Notes under the pieces: generated by a model | Seen by the model: only the letters and a program-made list of their open reading frames with translations | Database searches by the model: none | What the model was told of the DNA's origin: nothing | Shown: positions 19,973 through 27,899 of the stretch, piece after piece | Numbering within the stretch: position 1 is the stretch's first letter | How the letters are laid out: every line of letters begins with the position of its first letter | Assembly (NCBI RefSeq): GCF_927798095.1 | Contig: NZ_CAKMMF010000002.1 | Location: forward strand, 1 to 64,000 | Origin: Paenibacillus plantiphilus | GTDB lineage: Bacteria > Bacillota > Bacilli > Paenibacillales > Paenibacillaceae | Reading direction: 5' to 3' | Length of the DNA: 64,000 bases | Position numbers and translations under genes: made by a program

Positions 19973-21973
19973 CTATCCCATCTCCGCTCGAAGCTCAAGC
20001 AGCGCGTCGCGAAGCTCTGCCGCCCGTTCGAACTGCAGGTTTTTCGCAGCATCCTTCATCTCCGCTTCGAGACGCTGGACAAGCGTCTGACGGTCTTTCT
20101 TCGACATCTTGTCGAGGCTTGAGCCCGTCAAATAATCGCTCTTCTGCTCCGCGACCTTGGTCGCTTCGATAACCGCATGCACTTTCTTGCGAATTGTCAT
20201 TGGCGTAATGCCATGCTTCTCATTATGTGCAATCTGGATGGCTCGGCGGCGGTCCGTCTCGGAGATGGCACGCACCATAGAATCGGTCATTTTGTCACCG
20301 TACATAAGGACGCGCCCCTCCGAATTCCGAGCTGCTCGCCCAATCGTCTGAATAAGCGAACGCTCCGAACGGAGAAATCCTTCCTTGTCCGCATCGAGTA
20401 TGGCAACCAGCGTCACCTCAGGCAAATCAAGACCTTCTCTTAACAGGTTGATGCCTACCAGCACATGGAACACGCCCAGACGCAAATCACGCAAAATAGA
20501 GAGCCGCTCCAATGTCTTTATATCAGAATGCAGGTAGCGGACCTTAATGCCGACTTCCTTCATGTAATCGGTCAAATCCTCCGCCATCTTCTTCGTAAGC
20601 GTCGTTACAAGCACACGCTCATCCTTTGCAATCCGATCGCGTATCTCGCCTAGCAAATCATCTATTTGCCCTTTTGTCGGGCGCACTTCGATGACAGGAT
20701 CAAGCAGGCCCGTTGGACGGATAATCTGCTCCACCATCGTCGGACAATGCTCAAGCTCATAAGGTCCCGGTGTCGCTGATACGTAGATGATCTGCTTGAT
20801 CTTCTCTTCAAACTCCTCGAATCTGAGCGGTCTGTTGTCCATCGCCGAAGGAAGTCGGAAGCCGTGATCGACCAGCACTTCCTTTCGCGCACGGTCGCCG
20901 TTGTACATGGCCCGAATCTGAGGCAGCGAGACATGCGACTCGTCGACGACGATAAGCATATCCTCTGGGAAAAAGTCCATCAATGTGTATGGTGTCGCGC
21001 CCCGCTCCCGGAATGTCAACGGACCCGAATAGTTCTCAATGCCAGAGCAGAAGCCCATCTCCTGCATCATCTCGATATCATAGCGTGTGCGCTGCTCCAG
21101 CCGCTGAGCCTCCAGCAGCTTATTCTGATCTCTTAGCTGGGCCAGCCGCTCCTCAAGCTCTGCTTCAATGTTCTTAACCGCAACTCGCATCGTGTTCTCA
21201 TGCGTCACAAAGTGAGAGGCCGGAAATATCGCTATATGCTCGCGTTCGCCTATAATTTCTCCGGTCAGGACGTCGATCTCGGTAATCCGCTCGATCTCAT
21301 CGCCGAACAGCTCCACACGAATAGCCCGCTCGTTGTTCGCAATCGGGAATATTTCAATAATATCACCCCGCACACGAAAGGTTCCCCGCACGAAGTTAAT
21401 ATCATTGCGTGAATACTGTATATCTACAAGCTTGTGCAGAATCTCATCGCGCGACTTCTCCATTCCTGTACGCAGGCTGAGAACCATGCTTCCGTATTCG
21501 CTTGGCGATCCCAATCCGTATATGCAGGATACACTGGCCACGATAATAACGTCTCGGCGTTCGAACAAGGAGCTGGTGGCGGAGTGGCGCAGCTTGTCAA
21601 TCTCATCATTGATGCTGGAATCTTTCTCGATAAAGGTATCAGAGGATGGAATGTAGGCTTCTGGCTGGTAGTAGTCGTAGTAGCTGACGAAATATTCAAC
21701 AGCATTGTCAGGGAAAAACTCTTTGAATTCGCTGCAAAGCTGTGCGGCAAGCGTTTTGTTATGCGCGATAACAAGCGTAGGCCGATTCAATCTGGCAATG
21801 ATATTCGCGACCGTATACGTCTTGCCTGTTCCCGTAGCGCCCAGCAGCGTCTGATGCCTCGCCCCCTCTTGAATGCCAGCGGTAAGCCGATTAATAGCCT
21901 CTGGCTGGTCCCCTTGCGGCGTGTAATCAGATTTCAGCACAAATGTGCCGGGCTTCATTTCTTTATCAGACAT
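19973..21973 (-). CDS. uvrB: Excinuclease ABC subunit B (UvrB)
   Basis: The helicase-like damage-verification subunit of nucleotide excision repair; it receives lesions from UvrA and recruits UvrC. It shows Walker A GATGTGKT (residues 45-52), the beta-hairpin region [20 protein letters not shown], the DESHVSLPQ motif, helicase motif VI-like QTIGRAARN, and a C-terminal UVR domain ([21 protein letters not shown]) that contacts UvrC. The length of 666 aa is normal. The ATG at 21973 is preceded by a weak purine-rich site; an ATG six residues in is an alternative. An SOS-type promoter lies about 170-215 bases upstream. Confidence 0.98.
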   Translation of the reverse strand: MSDKEMKPGTFVLKSDYTPQGDQPEAINRLTAGIQEGARHQTLLGATGTGKTYTVANIIARLNRPTLVIAHNKTLAAQLCSEFKEFFPDNAVEYFVSYYDYYQPEAYIPSSDTFIEKDSSINDEIDKLRHSATSSLFERRDVIIVASVSCIYGLGSPSEYGSMVLSLRTGMEKSRDEILHKLVDIQYSRNDINFVRGTFRVRGDIIEIFPIANNERAIRVELFGDEIERITEIDVLTGEIIGEREHIAIFPASHFVTHENTMRVAVKNIEAELEERLAQLRDQNKLLEAQRLEQRTRYDIEMMQEMGFCSGIENYSGPLTFRERGATPYTLMDFFPEDMLIVVDESHVSLPQIRAMYNGDRARKEVLVDHGFRLPSAMDNRPLRFEEFEEKIKQIIYVSATPGPYELEHCPTMVEQIIRPTGLLDPVIEVRPTKGQIDDLLGEIRDRIAKDERVLVTTLTKKMAEDLTDYMKEVGIKVRYLHSDIKTLERLSILRDLRLGVFHVLVGINLLREGLDLPEVTLVAILDADKEGFLRSERSLIQTIGRAARNSEGRVLMYGDKMTDSMVRAISETDRRRAIQIAHNEKHGITPMTIRKKVHAVIEATKVAEQKSDYLTGSSLDKMSKKDRQTLVQRLEAEMKDAAKNLQFERAAELRDALLELRAEMG

Positions 21974-22141
21974 GACTTCTTACACCCCAGTCCTATAGTA
22001 TCTATGAATAAAGACCTATTTACTTGTATACCCATTTATCCCGATAAAATAGACAGTACGCCTAATTTGCATGGGTCATTCTTCGTCCGACATCTAAGAT
22101 TTCGACGCATTGGCTGTATATGCCTTTCATCGATTCGCATA

Positions 22142-22155
22142 AGAATATGTGTTCC
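22142..22155 (-). promoter_or_regulatory. Candidate LexA (DinR) SOS box of uvrBA
   Basis: AGAATATGTGTTCC matches the Gram-positive SOS consensus CGAACRNRYGTTYC at 12 of 14 positions by my count. It sits just downstream of a good sigma-A promoter reading toward uvrB, where a bound repressor would block transcription. uvrBA is a known SOS operon in Bacillus subtilis. Confidence 0.6.
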
Positions 22156-22160
22156 CATCA

Positions 22161-22189
22161 ATTATACCGATTTTGGCTTTGCGATGCAA
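22161..22189 (-). promoter_or_regulatory. Candidate sigma-A promoter of uvrBA
   Basis: On the minus strand TTGCAT (22184-22189) and TATAAT (22161-22166) are separated by 17 bases. Transcription would start near 22154, giving a leader of about 180 bases and overlapping the SOS box. Confidence 0.6.
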
Positions 22190-22267
22190 TCGTTCTTATT
22201 CATACCAAAGACGGGCGTTTATGGGATTATAACGGTACAATTATGAGATGGAGTGTGAAGGTTTCAA

Positions 22268-23062
22268 ATGGATGTAACAACTGTTATTGGCATTATTACG
22301 GGATTGCTTGCGCTATTGCTGGGGTTTATATGGGATGGCGGGCATGTAGAGAGTCTCTTCGAAAAAACGGCTCTGCTCATCGTCTTCGGAGGAACGTTCG
22401 CTGCGGTCGCCGTTAGCTTCCCGTTAAGCAAGCTGAAGCTGATTCCCGATTCCCTGCGGTTTGCATTCGGCAAATCCGACATCGATCCAAACATGATGAT
22501 TGACCGAATCGTGGATATGGCTACGATTGCCCGCCGTGAAGGCGTGCTTGCTCTGGAGAATCAAGCTGTCGAGGTAGATGTCCCCTTCCTCCGCAATGGG
22601 TTGCTTATGGTCGTTGACGGCACTGACCCTGAGCTGACGAGGCAAATACTGGAGCTTGAAATCGATGCCGTGGAACGCAAGCGCGAAGGACAGGCCAAAA
22701 TATTCGAAGCTGCGGGCGGCTACGCCCCTACGATGGGAATCATCGGTACCGTTATGGGCTTGATCCACGTTCTTGGCAATCTCGCTGATCCCGGCGCGCT
22801 CGGTCCGTCCATTGCCGTCGCTTTTACAGCTACTCTGTACGGCGTTGCCAGCGCCAATGTCATCTACTTGCCGCTCGCTTCGAAGATTAAGACGAACACG
22901 CAGGAGCATGTTCAGCTGCTTGAGCTGATGCTTGAAGGCATACTGGGCTTGCAAGCAGGCGAGAACCCTCAACTGATTCGCAAAAAACTGACTTCCTTTA
23001 TGCTGCTGGAGCCGGAAAATCCAAGAGCGAAGAAGGTGGAAGCCAATGCGTCGAAGAAGTAG
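22268..23062 (+). CDS. motA: Flagellar motor stator protein MotA (MotA/MotP family)
   Basis: The 264-residue transmembrane subunit of the flagellar stator, which with MotB conducts ions to drive rotation. Four hydrophobic segments are visible: residues about 3-20 and 32-52, then two near 150-170 and 180-200 within GYAPTMGIIGTVMGLIHVL and AVAFTATLYGVASANVIYLP. The long cytoplasmic loop between helices 2 and 3 carries the charged segments that contact FliG. The proton or sodium type (MotA versus MotP) cannot be settled from sequence by eye. The gene overlaps motB by 17 bases. A CCGATAA sequence near 22041, about 225 bases upstream, resembles a sigma-D -10, but no matching -35 is evident. Confidence 0.93.
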   Translation: MDVTTVIGIITGLLALLLGFIWDGGHVESLFEKTALLIVFGGTFAAVAVSFPLSKLKLIPDSLRFAFGKSDIDPNMMIDRIVDMATIARREGVLALENQAVEVDVPFLRNGLLMVVDGTDPELTRQILELEIDAVERKREGQAKIFEAAGGYAPTMGIIGTVMGLIHVLGNLADPGALGPSIAVAFTATLYGVASANVIYLPLASKIKTNTQEHVQLLELMLEGILGLQAGENPQLIRKKLTSFMLLEPENPRAKKVEANASKK

Positions 23063-23819
23063 GCGGAAACGCGCTGTACAAGAAAATCATGAACGATGGC
23101 TCATTACATATGCGGATCTAATTACGCTGTTAATGATCTTTTTCGTCGTCCTCTACGCCATGAGCCAGATTGACATTCGCAAATATGACGTGCTGGCCCA
23201 ATCGCTTCATTTCGAGTTCCGCAAATCAGACACCATATTGGAGATGGGCTCAGGCGTAACAGGGGGGCTTGATCCAGCTAAACAGCCTAAGCCGGCTGAA
23301 ACCTCCGAGAAGGTCGACGATCCGGATAAAGAGCGTTTGGAAGAGAAGAAGAAACAGATGGAGCAGGACCTTCAAGATCTGTACAAGGTCATTCAATCGT
23401 ATGTCAAGGCGAACCATCTGGAGCAGCTTGTCTTTGTCGCAGATACGTCTGAAGGAATTACGATCCGGCTATCCGATAAATTTCTGTTCGATCTCGGCAA
23501 AGCCGATCTGAAGGAGGATGCATCTCCCGTCCTTGCCAGGCTAGCCAGCCTGTTCAAACAGCTCGACAACACCATCAGCATTGAAGGACATACCGACAAT
23601 CTCCCTATTCAAAAAGGCGGAACCTTTCAGGACAACTGGGGATTATCAGCAGGACGCTCGCTTGCCGTTCTCCGATATTTCGTCGATCAAACGAAGCTGG
23701 AGCCGAAGAAATTCAAGATTGCCGGTTACAGTGACACCCGGCCAGTGGCTCCGAACACGACCGAAGCGAACCGCCAGAAGAATCGCCGTGTTGAAATTAC
23801 AGTGCTGCGGGGCAGGTAG
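23046..23819 (+). CDS. motB: Flagellar motor stator protein MotB (MotB/MotS family)
   Basis: The 257-residue peptidoglycan-anchoring stator subunit. A single N-terminal membrane helix WLITYADLITLLMIFFVVLY carries the essential ion-binding aspartate in YADLITLLM. A charged linker (about residues 75-115) leads to a C-terminal OmpA-like peptidoglycan-binding domain with IEGHTDNLPI and NRRVEITVL. The ATG lies within the last codons of motA (17-bp overlap), typical of motAB coupling. A terminator follows at 24009-24038. Confidence 0.94.
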   Translation: MRRRSRRKRAVQENHERWLITYADLITLLMIFFVVLYAMSQIDIRKYDVLAQSLHFEFRKSDTILEMGSGVTGGLDPAKQPKPAETSEKVDDPDKERLEEKKKQMEQDLQDLYKVIQSYVKANHLEQLVFVADTSEGITIRLSDKFLFDLGKADLKEDASPVLARLASLFKQLDNTISIEGHTDNLPIQKGGTFQDNWGLSAGRSLAVLRYFVDQTKLEPKKFKIAGYSDTRPVAPNTTEANRQKNRRVEITVLRGR

Positions 23820-24008
23820 CAGACGAGCGCGGAGCTCCCAGCGCGCGGTGCTTCGCTGCATGACGGCGGTCGGTCGACCCGAGCCGTCATGCGATTCCAC
23901 GCCACGTCACATCGCGCGCTCCCATAACCACGAATCTTCCGGTCCACATGTGTTCATACTCGTGATCAACTTTCGCTTGTCCTGCAGCCAATAGCACTAG
24001 CCTTCTGC

Positions 24009-24038
24009 AAGCCCGGTACTAACCGGGCTTGTTTTGTT
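24009..24038 (+). terminator. Rho-independent terminator after motAB
   Basis: AAGCCCGGT (24009-24017) pairs with ACCGGGCTT (24022-24030) over a four-base loop, followed by GTTTTGTT. It is about 190 bases beyond the motB stop codon. Confidence 0.8.
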
Positions 24039-24078
24039 ATAGGCGTAAGGAATGATAACATTCGCATTTTCGACAACA

Positions 24079-24092
24079 TGTAAGCGCTTTAA
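24079..24092 (+). promoter_or_regulatory. Candidate CcpA catabolite-response element (cre)
   Basis: TGTAAGCGCTTTAA fits the cre consensus TGWAANCGNTNWCA at every fixed position but one. It lies about 190 bases upstream of the secreted-protein gene, so it could act on that gene. Chance matches are possible. Confidence 0.4.
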
Positions 24093-24283
24093 AATAGTAG
24101 TTAACGATCATATCTGGATTTCATGGCATGTGCTATATTATGGCTGCAGCTGCATGATTGCGAAATAAGGCGGTGATCGAAAACGAGCGATGATTGCTAT
24201 TCAAGTGTGCGCACAGGCAGCAACGAGATGTGGACAGTGGACGGCAATAACGATTCTACAAATTTGAGAGGAACGGTGATCTA

Positions 24284-24739
24284 ATGAAAGCTGGAAAACC
24301 AAAGTTTTGGATGATGGCATTATTGGTCCTATGCATGGTGTTTGCGCCAATAACCGCTCAGGCGGGGACGGCAAGCGGCCCTACCGGGACCGCAAGTCTG
24401 ACTTTTTCCTATGATACTTTTTCATGGACTGTATATCCGATATTCACGCCCTCAACCTATAGTACAACAAATACATCAGGAACGATTGATATTTACCGAA
24501 TCGTGGGCGGCTCTGAGGTCCATTATAAATTGATCAATGCCGGCCATATTAATCCAGGCACAACTTTTTACACCACCAGCAGCCGCCCCTGCGGCCTTCC
24601 TACGGGAACTTACAAGGCGTATTTACGCACATTTGTAACCAGATACTCGCCAACCATTACCATCTCAATGCCTGTTGTTTCTGAAACGTTCACGGTTACT
24701 TCTTCTTCTGAATCTACCCCATGCTACAATAACTTCTAA
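24284..24739 (+). CDS. Small secreted protein, function unknown
   Basis: A 151-residue protein with a clear Sec signal peptide: positively charged MKAGKPK, a hydrophobic core MMALLVLCMVFAPI, and the cleavage site AQA just before GTASG (about residue 27). The mature part is rich in Thr, Ser, Tyr and Pro and looks like a small beta-sandwich (TASLTFSYDTFSWTVYP, TNTSGTIDIYRI, PTGTYKAYLRTF). It has two cysteines that could pair. I recognise no family. It is monocistronic, with ribosome binding site GAGAGGAAC upstream and a strong terminator downstream. Confidence 0.75.
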   Translation: MKAGKPKFWMMALLVLCMVFAPITAQAGTASGPTGTASLTFSYDTFSWTVYPIFTPSTYSTTNTSGTIDIYRIVGGSEVHYKLINAGHINPGTTFYTTSSRPCGLPTGTYKAYLRTFVTRYSPTITISMPVVSETFTVTSSSESTPCYNNF

Positions 24740-24773
24740 CCCGCCGCTTTACATGAAATAAGTTTTCTTCACA

Positions 24774-24810
24774 AAAATGGCTGAACAGCTCGCGACTGTT
24801 CAGCCATTTT
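24774..24810 (+). terminator. Rho-independent terminator after the secreted-protein gene
   Basis: AAAATGGCTGAACAG (24774-24788) pairs perfectly with CTGTTCAGCCATTTT (24796-24810) over a seven-base loop. Because A- and T-runs flank both sides, it may work in both directions and also end the convergent minJ-like gene. Confidence 0.88.
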
Positions 24811-24880
24811 ACTATACCTAACTACTGTTACTGTGATAACCTACTGGACCGCCAAGGCACTTTCAATTGCAAGCTGCCGC

Positions 24881-26170
24881 CTATGAAGAGGCCGACGTCC
24901 CTTTCCTCTGTCTTGCAAGTCGGCCCCGCCTAATCAGATCAAGCAATGAAGCAGGACGCGCCGCTGCATAAAAGCCGGCCTTCTCGTCCGGGGCCAGTAT
25001 GACGCCAAGCTGATGGTGCTCACCCGCATATCTCGCCCGCTGCACAAACTTGATATGCCCTTCATGATTCAGCACCTCCAGCTTGCAGAAAGCGGAGTTT
25101 ACGTGCAGGGCGGCATACAGCTCTTCGATTCTGCGCACTCTTACGCCGTTTACTTTGTGCAGAATCTCGCCTGCGAGAATGCCCATCGCCTCTGCCGGCG
25201 TGCCTGGTATGACCGCCAATACGCATAAGCCTCGGTCATCGTGTACATAGAGAGGGCTTCTGGCCTCTTCCTTCAAAAAGCTGATGACGAGCAGCAGCTC
25301 ATGAAGCAGCAGCGCACCCAAGGCAGCAACGATTGTGAGCGGCGGCCAGAATGCCGCGCCAATCGCCAGCGCGGCCACGGCAAGCCCGTATAGAAGCAGC
25401 GTTTGCGAAGCGCCGCGCGCCTTGGCTTCAGGCAGCAGCGTTCTCGTCAATTCCGTAAACCCGATCATCATCGGGAATCCAACCATCGTCCATCCGTTTC
25501 CGAGAACCCCATCGCCAAGCAAAGTCGCCCACGGCAGCGCAGCATCTGCTCCACCCGCAGCCGGTACGAGCATCAGCATAGGCACGGGCCAATAGCCCTG
25601 CAGCGCATAGCCGCCAACGAGCTTGCCCCGTTTGCCCTCCAGAAATAGCGGACTGGCGAATCGGGCGCCCTGCCAGCGAACCAGCAGCGCTTCCGCCACA
25701 TGCATAAGCGCCACAAGAACGAGCAGCCCCGGTATGTCCAGACGGCCCAGAGATGCGGCTGCACCGCCCAGCCAATCTCCCCGTTCCGACAACGACGGGA
25801 ACCAGCTCAAGCTCCACTGCAGAACGCCAAGCAAGCCAACGCTATATGCGAAGCATAAGTACCTCACGCGGATCAATGCCAGCAGCGCAGCAGTTCCCCA
25901 CATCCAAATGACAGACTCCCCTGTCACTGAGACGCCTAGAAACAGCCCCGCACAAGAAGCGATCACGCCTACGATTAATCCGGCAAGCATCGTTTTTGCA
26001 AGCGTTCTGGGCCAAGCATGAAGCCGGACATGGAACAGCTTGCGCTCCAGCCGGGTTTGTCTCATATATTGAAGCATAATAAGCAGCACCGCCACATAAT
26101 AGAACGGGGATATCAGCAATTGCAACGCCGCTGATCCCGCCTGGCTTAGCACTTCCAGTGCAGCATCCAA
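24881..26170 (-). CDS. minJ: MinJ-like polytopic membrane protein with C-terminal PDZ domain
   Basis: An integral membrane protein of about 429 residues with some seven to eight hydrophobic segments over the first ~300 residues, then a PDZ domain (about residues 315-400; CVLAVIPGTPAEAMGILAGE, KVNGVRVRRIEELY). This architecture, together with its place beside ctpB and ftsEX, matches B. subtilis MinJ (SwrAB), which links DivIVA at the poles to MinD and so sets division-site selection. The reading frame is open upstream to a TTG at 26230, but that stretch is the ctpB terminator hairpin. I therefore prefer the TTG at 26170, which has GGGAG eight bases upstream. The orthology to MinJ is inferred from context and architecture. 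Confidence 0.75.
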   Translation of the reverse strand: MDAALEVLSQAGSAALQLLISPFYYVAVLLIMLQYMRQTRLERKLFHVRLHAWPRTLAKTMLAGLIVGVIASCAGLFLGVSVTGESVIWMWGTAALLALIRVRYLCFAYSVGLLGVLQWSLSWFPSLSERGDWLGGAAASLGRLDIPGLLVLVALMHVAEALLVRWQGARFASPLFLEGKRGKLVGGYALQGYWPVPMLMLVPAAGGADAALPWATLLGDGVLGNGWTMVGFPMMIGFTELTRTLLPEAKARGASQTLLLYGLAVAALAIGAAFWPPLTIVAALGALLLHELLLVISFLKEEARSPLYVHDDRGLCVLAVIPGTPAEAMGILAGEILHKVNGVRVRRIEELYAALHVNSAFCKLEVLNHEGHIKFVQRARYAGEHHQLGVILAPDEKAGFYAAARPASLLDLIRRGRLARQRKGTSASS

Positions 26171-26189
26171 TGTCTCCACTCCCTCTCGC

Positions 26190-26225
26190 AAAAAAAAGAA
26201 GGCTGCGCCGCGATACCTTCGCAGC
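26190..26225 (-). terminator. Rho-independent terminator after ctpB
   Basis: On the minus strand GCTGCG...GCGCAGC and GAAGG...CCTTC form a stem-loop followed by TTCTTTTTTTT. It lies about 50 bases after the ctpB stop and just before the minJ-like start. Confidence 0.8.
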
Positions 26226-26273
26226 TTCAACCTTCTACATGTTCGACACCAGCTTTATAAAATCCTGCCTGGA

Positions 26274-27746
26274 CTACTTGCCGTTTCCGAGTTTCTCCTT
26301 CAAGACGTCTACCGCCTTGGCCAGCTGCACGTCATTCTTCTCATCCGTTATTTTGTCGAGAAGCTTCATCTCCAGCTGCTCGGCTGTCTTCTTATCTACC
26401 TTGCCGGTCACTGGAAGGCCTGCATCCTTCTGGAATGCCTTCACGGCCTTCTCAGTGGCGAGGCTGAAATAGCCATCCTTGCGATCACTCTCGTAATCCA
26501 GTCCGGCAAGCATGATCTGCATGCTGCGGATATCTTCATCGATCGTATCCACTACAAGCGTCTTGGCCTTGGACAAGCGAGCCACGGTATAGTAATCCGG
26601 AGGCAGCACCTCGACGTCAGGCTTCAGCCCTTTCTCATGAACCCAATTGCCGAGTGGAGTCAGCCATTTGGCAATCGTCATTTTCAGCAAGCTGCCATCG
26701 CCCGTCGCCTTATCGTAGCTCACCTGCACCGTTCCTTTGCCAAAGGTCGTCTCGCCGACGAGTATCGCTCCGGCTCCTTCCTTTAGCGCGCCTGCCAGCA
26801 CTTCAGAAGCGCTTGCGCTGCCCTTGTTCATAAGTACGGCAACAGGGTAATTCTTGCCTGTACCTTGCGACAACGTTTTGTCGCGTTCTCCTTTTCGATC
26901 CTCCACCTGTACGATCGGCTTTCCTTTCGATATGAAAGGCTGCGCGACTGAAACAACGACAGGCAGCACTCCGCCAGGATTGCTTCTCACGTCGATGACG
27001 AGCCCTTTCATTCCCTGCTCCTCAAGCTTCGCAAGCTCTTCTTCGAACCGTTCACCCGTATTCAGCGAGAATTGCCTGATTTCGATGACGCCAACGCCAT
27101 CTTCCTTGCGGTAATGCGCATATACCGTCTCATAGTCAATATCGTCACGAATAATGACAAGCTGAATGGGTTGAGATGCACCAGTGCGCTGAATGGAGAG
27201 CTTCACCTTGCTTCCCTTAGGGCCGCGGATTTTGGCAACAGCATCATTCAGGGTCAGCCCATCGAGCTTCTCGCCATTGACTGAGAGCAGTATATCTTTG
27301 GCCTGGACGCCTGCGCGCTCAGCGGGAGAGCCTTTAATAGGCGATACAACCGTAACCTTGTTATCCACCAAGGATACTTCAGCTCCGATTCCCGTAAACG
27401 AACCTTCCACCGACTCGGAAAAATGCTGCGCCATATCCTTCTCCATATAGACGGAATAAGGATCTCCGAGCGATTCCATCATTCCCTTGACTGCCCCGTC
27501 GAGAATCTTCGTTCGGTCAATATCGCGAAAATATTTAGTCTCAATCAGCTCGACGACTGCATTAAGCTTGCCAAGCTCCTTCTCGCTGATGGCGACCCCG
27601 CGATTAGAATCAGAAGAGGCTGCGCCTGCTGCCGTACCTCCACCCTCCAACAATATCCAACGGTCAGCGAAGGACAATGTCACCAGCGCTGTAGCTGCAA
27701 TGGCCAGTAAAATAAACGCCGCAACTGTGCGTCCTTTGAATTGCAC
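26274..27746 (-). CDS. ctpB: S41 family C-terminal processing protease (CtpB-like)
   Basis: A secreted or membrane-tethered serine protease of 490 residues. Order of parts: N-terminal membrane anchor (about residues 8-26), PDZ domain (about 100-185; GSFTGIGAEVSL, SPAERAGVQAKDILLSVNG), S41 peptidase with the catalytic serine in GSASASEVLAG and lysine in GKGTVQ, and a C-terminal peptidoglycan-binding domain (about 405-470; GLDYESDRKDGYFS...VKAFQKDAG). CtpB in B. subtilis cleaves SpoIVFA during sporulation. The start is GTG with GGTGG seven bases upstream. Its position between minJ and ftsEX-type genes matches the Bacillus order. Confidence 0.93.
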   Translation of the reverse strand: MQFKGRTVAAFILLAIAATALVTLSFADRWILLEGGGTAAGAASSDSNRGVAISEKELGKLNAVVELIETKYFRDIDRTKILDGAVKGMMESLGDPYSVYMEKDMAQHFSESVEGSFTGIGAEVSLVDNKVTVVSPIKGSPAERAGVQAKDILLSVNGEKLDGLTLNDAVAKIRGPKGSKVKLSIQRTGASQPIQLVIIRDDIDYETVYAHYRKEDGVGVIEIRQFSLNTGERFEEELAKLEEQGMKGLVIDVRSNPGGVLPVVVSVAQPFISKGKPIVQVEDRKGERDKTLSQGTGKNYPVAVLMNKGSASASEVLAGALKEGAGAILVGETTFGKGTVQVSYDKATGDGSLLKMTIAKWLTPLGNWVHEKGLKPDVEVLPPDYYTVARLSKAKTLVVDTIDEDIRSMQIMLAGLDYESDRKDGYFSLATEKAVKAFQKDAGLPVTGKVDKKTAEQLEMKLLDKITDEKNDVQLAKAVDVLKEKLGNGK

Positions 27747-27839
27747 GTTATCACCACCTTAAAAAGTCATTACTCTTAACTATCCCACTGCATCTATCTA
27801 TTGAATCTCACGAACACGAACCCTCCTAGTATATGACAA

Positions 27840-27872
27840 GCCGCACCCATTTATTTGCGTTGTGGGTACGGC
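27840..27872 (-). terminator. Possible terminator hairpin after the M23 hydrolase gene
   Basis: On the minus strand GCCGTACCCA pairs with TGGGTGCGGC across a short loop, about 28 bases after the hydrolase stop codon. There is no proper T-run behind it, so it may be an attenuator or mRNA-processing hairpin. Confidence 0.4.
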
Positions 27873-27899
27873 ATCATAAAATGGAGCCTTATTTAAATT

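Larger units (their letters stand above)
23820..24283. other. Intergenic region after motB
   Basis: No gene is supported. The first ~190 bases are GC-rich and contain short inverted segments (for example GACGGC...GCCGTC) without a T-run. A terminator at 24009-24038 and a candidate CcpA site at 24079-24092 follow. The rest is the leader of the secreted-protein gene with its ribosome binding site GAGAGGAAC. Confidence 0.5.

Noticed and set aside
19798-20052. 84-codon frame with four 13-residue repeats in the uvrB-uvrA spacer
   Set aside because: It starts inside uvrB in another frame without a ribosome binding site. Frame openness follows from the 39-bp unit length, and the opposite strand is open as well.
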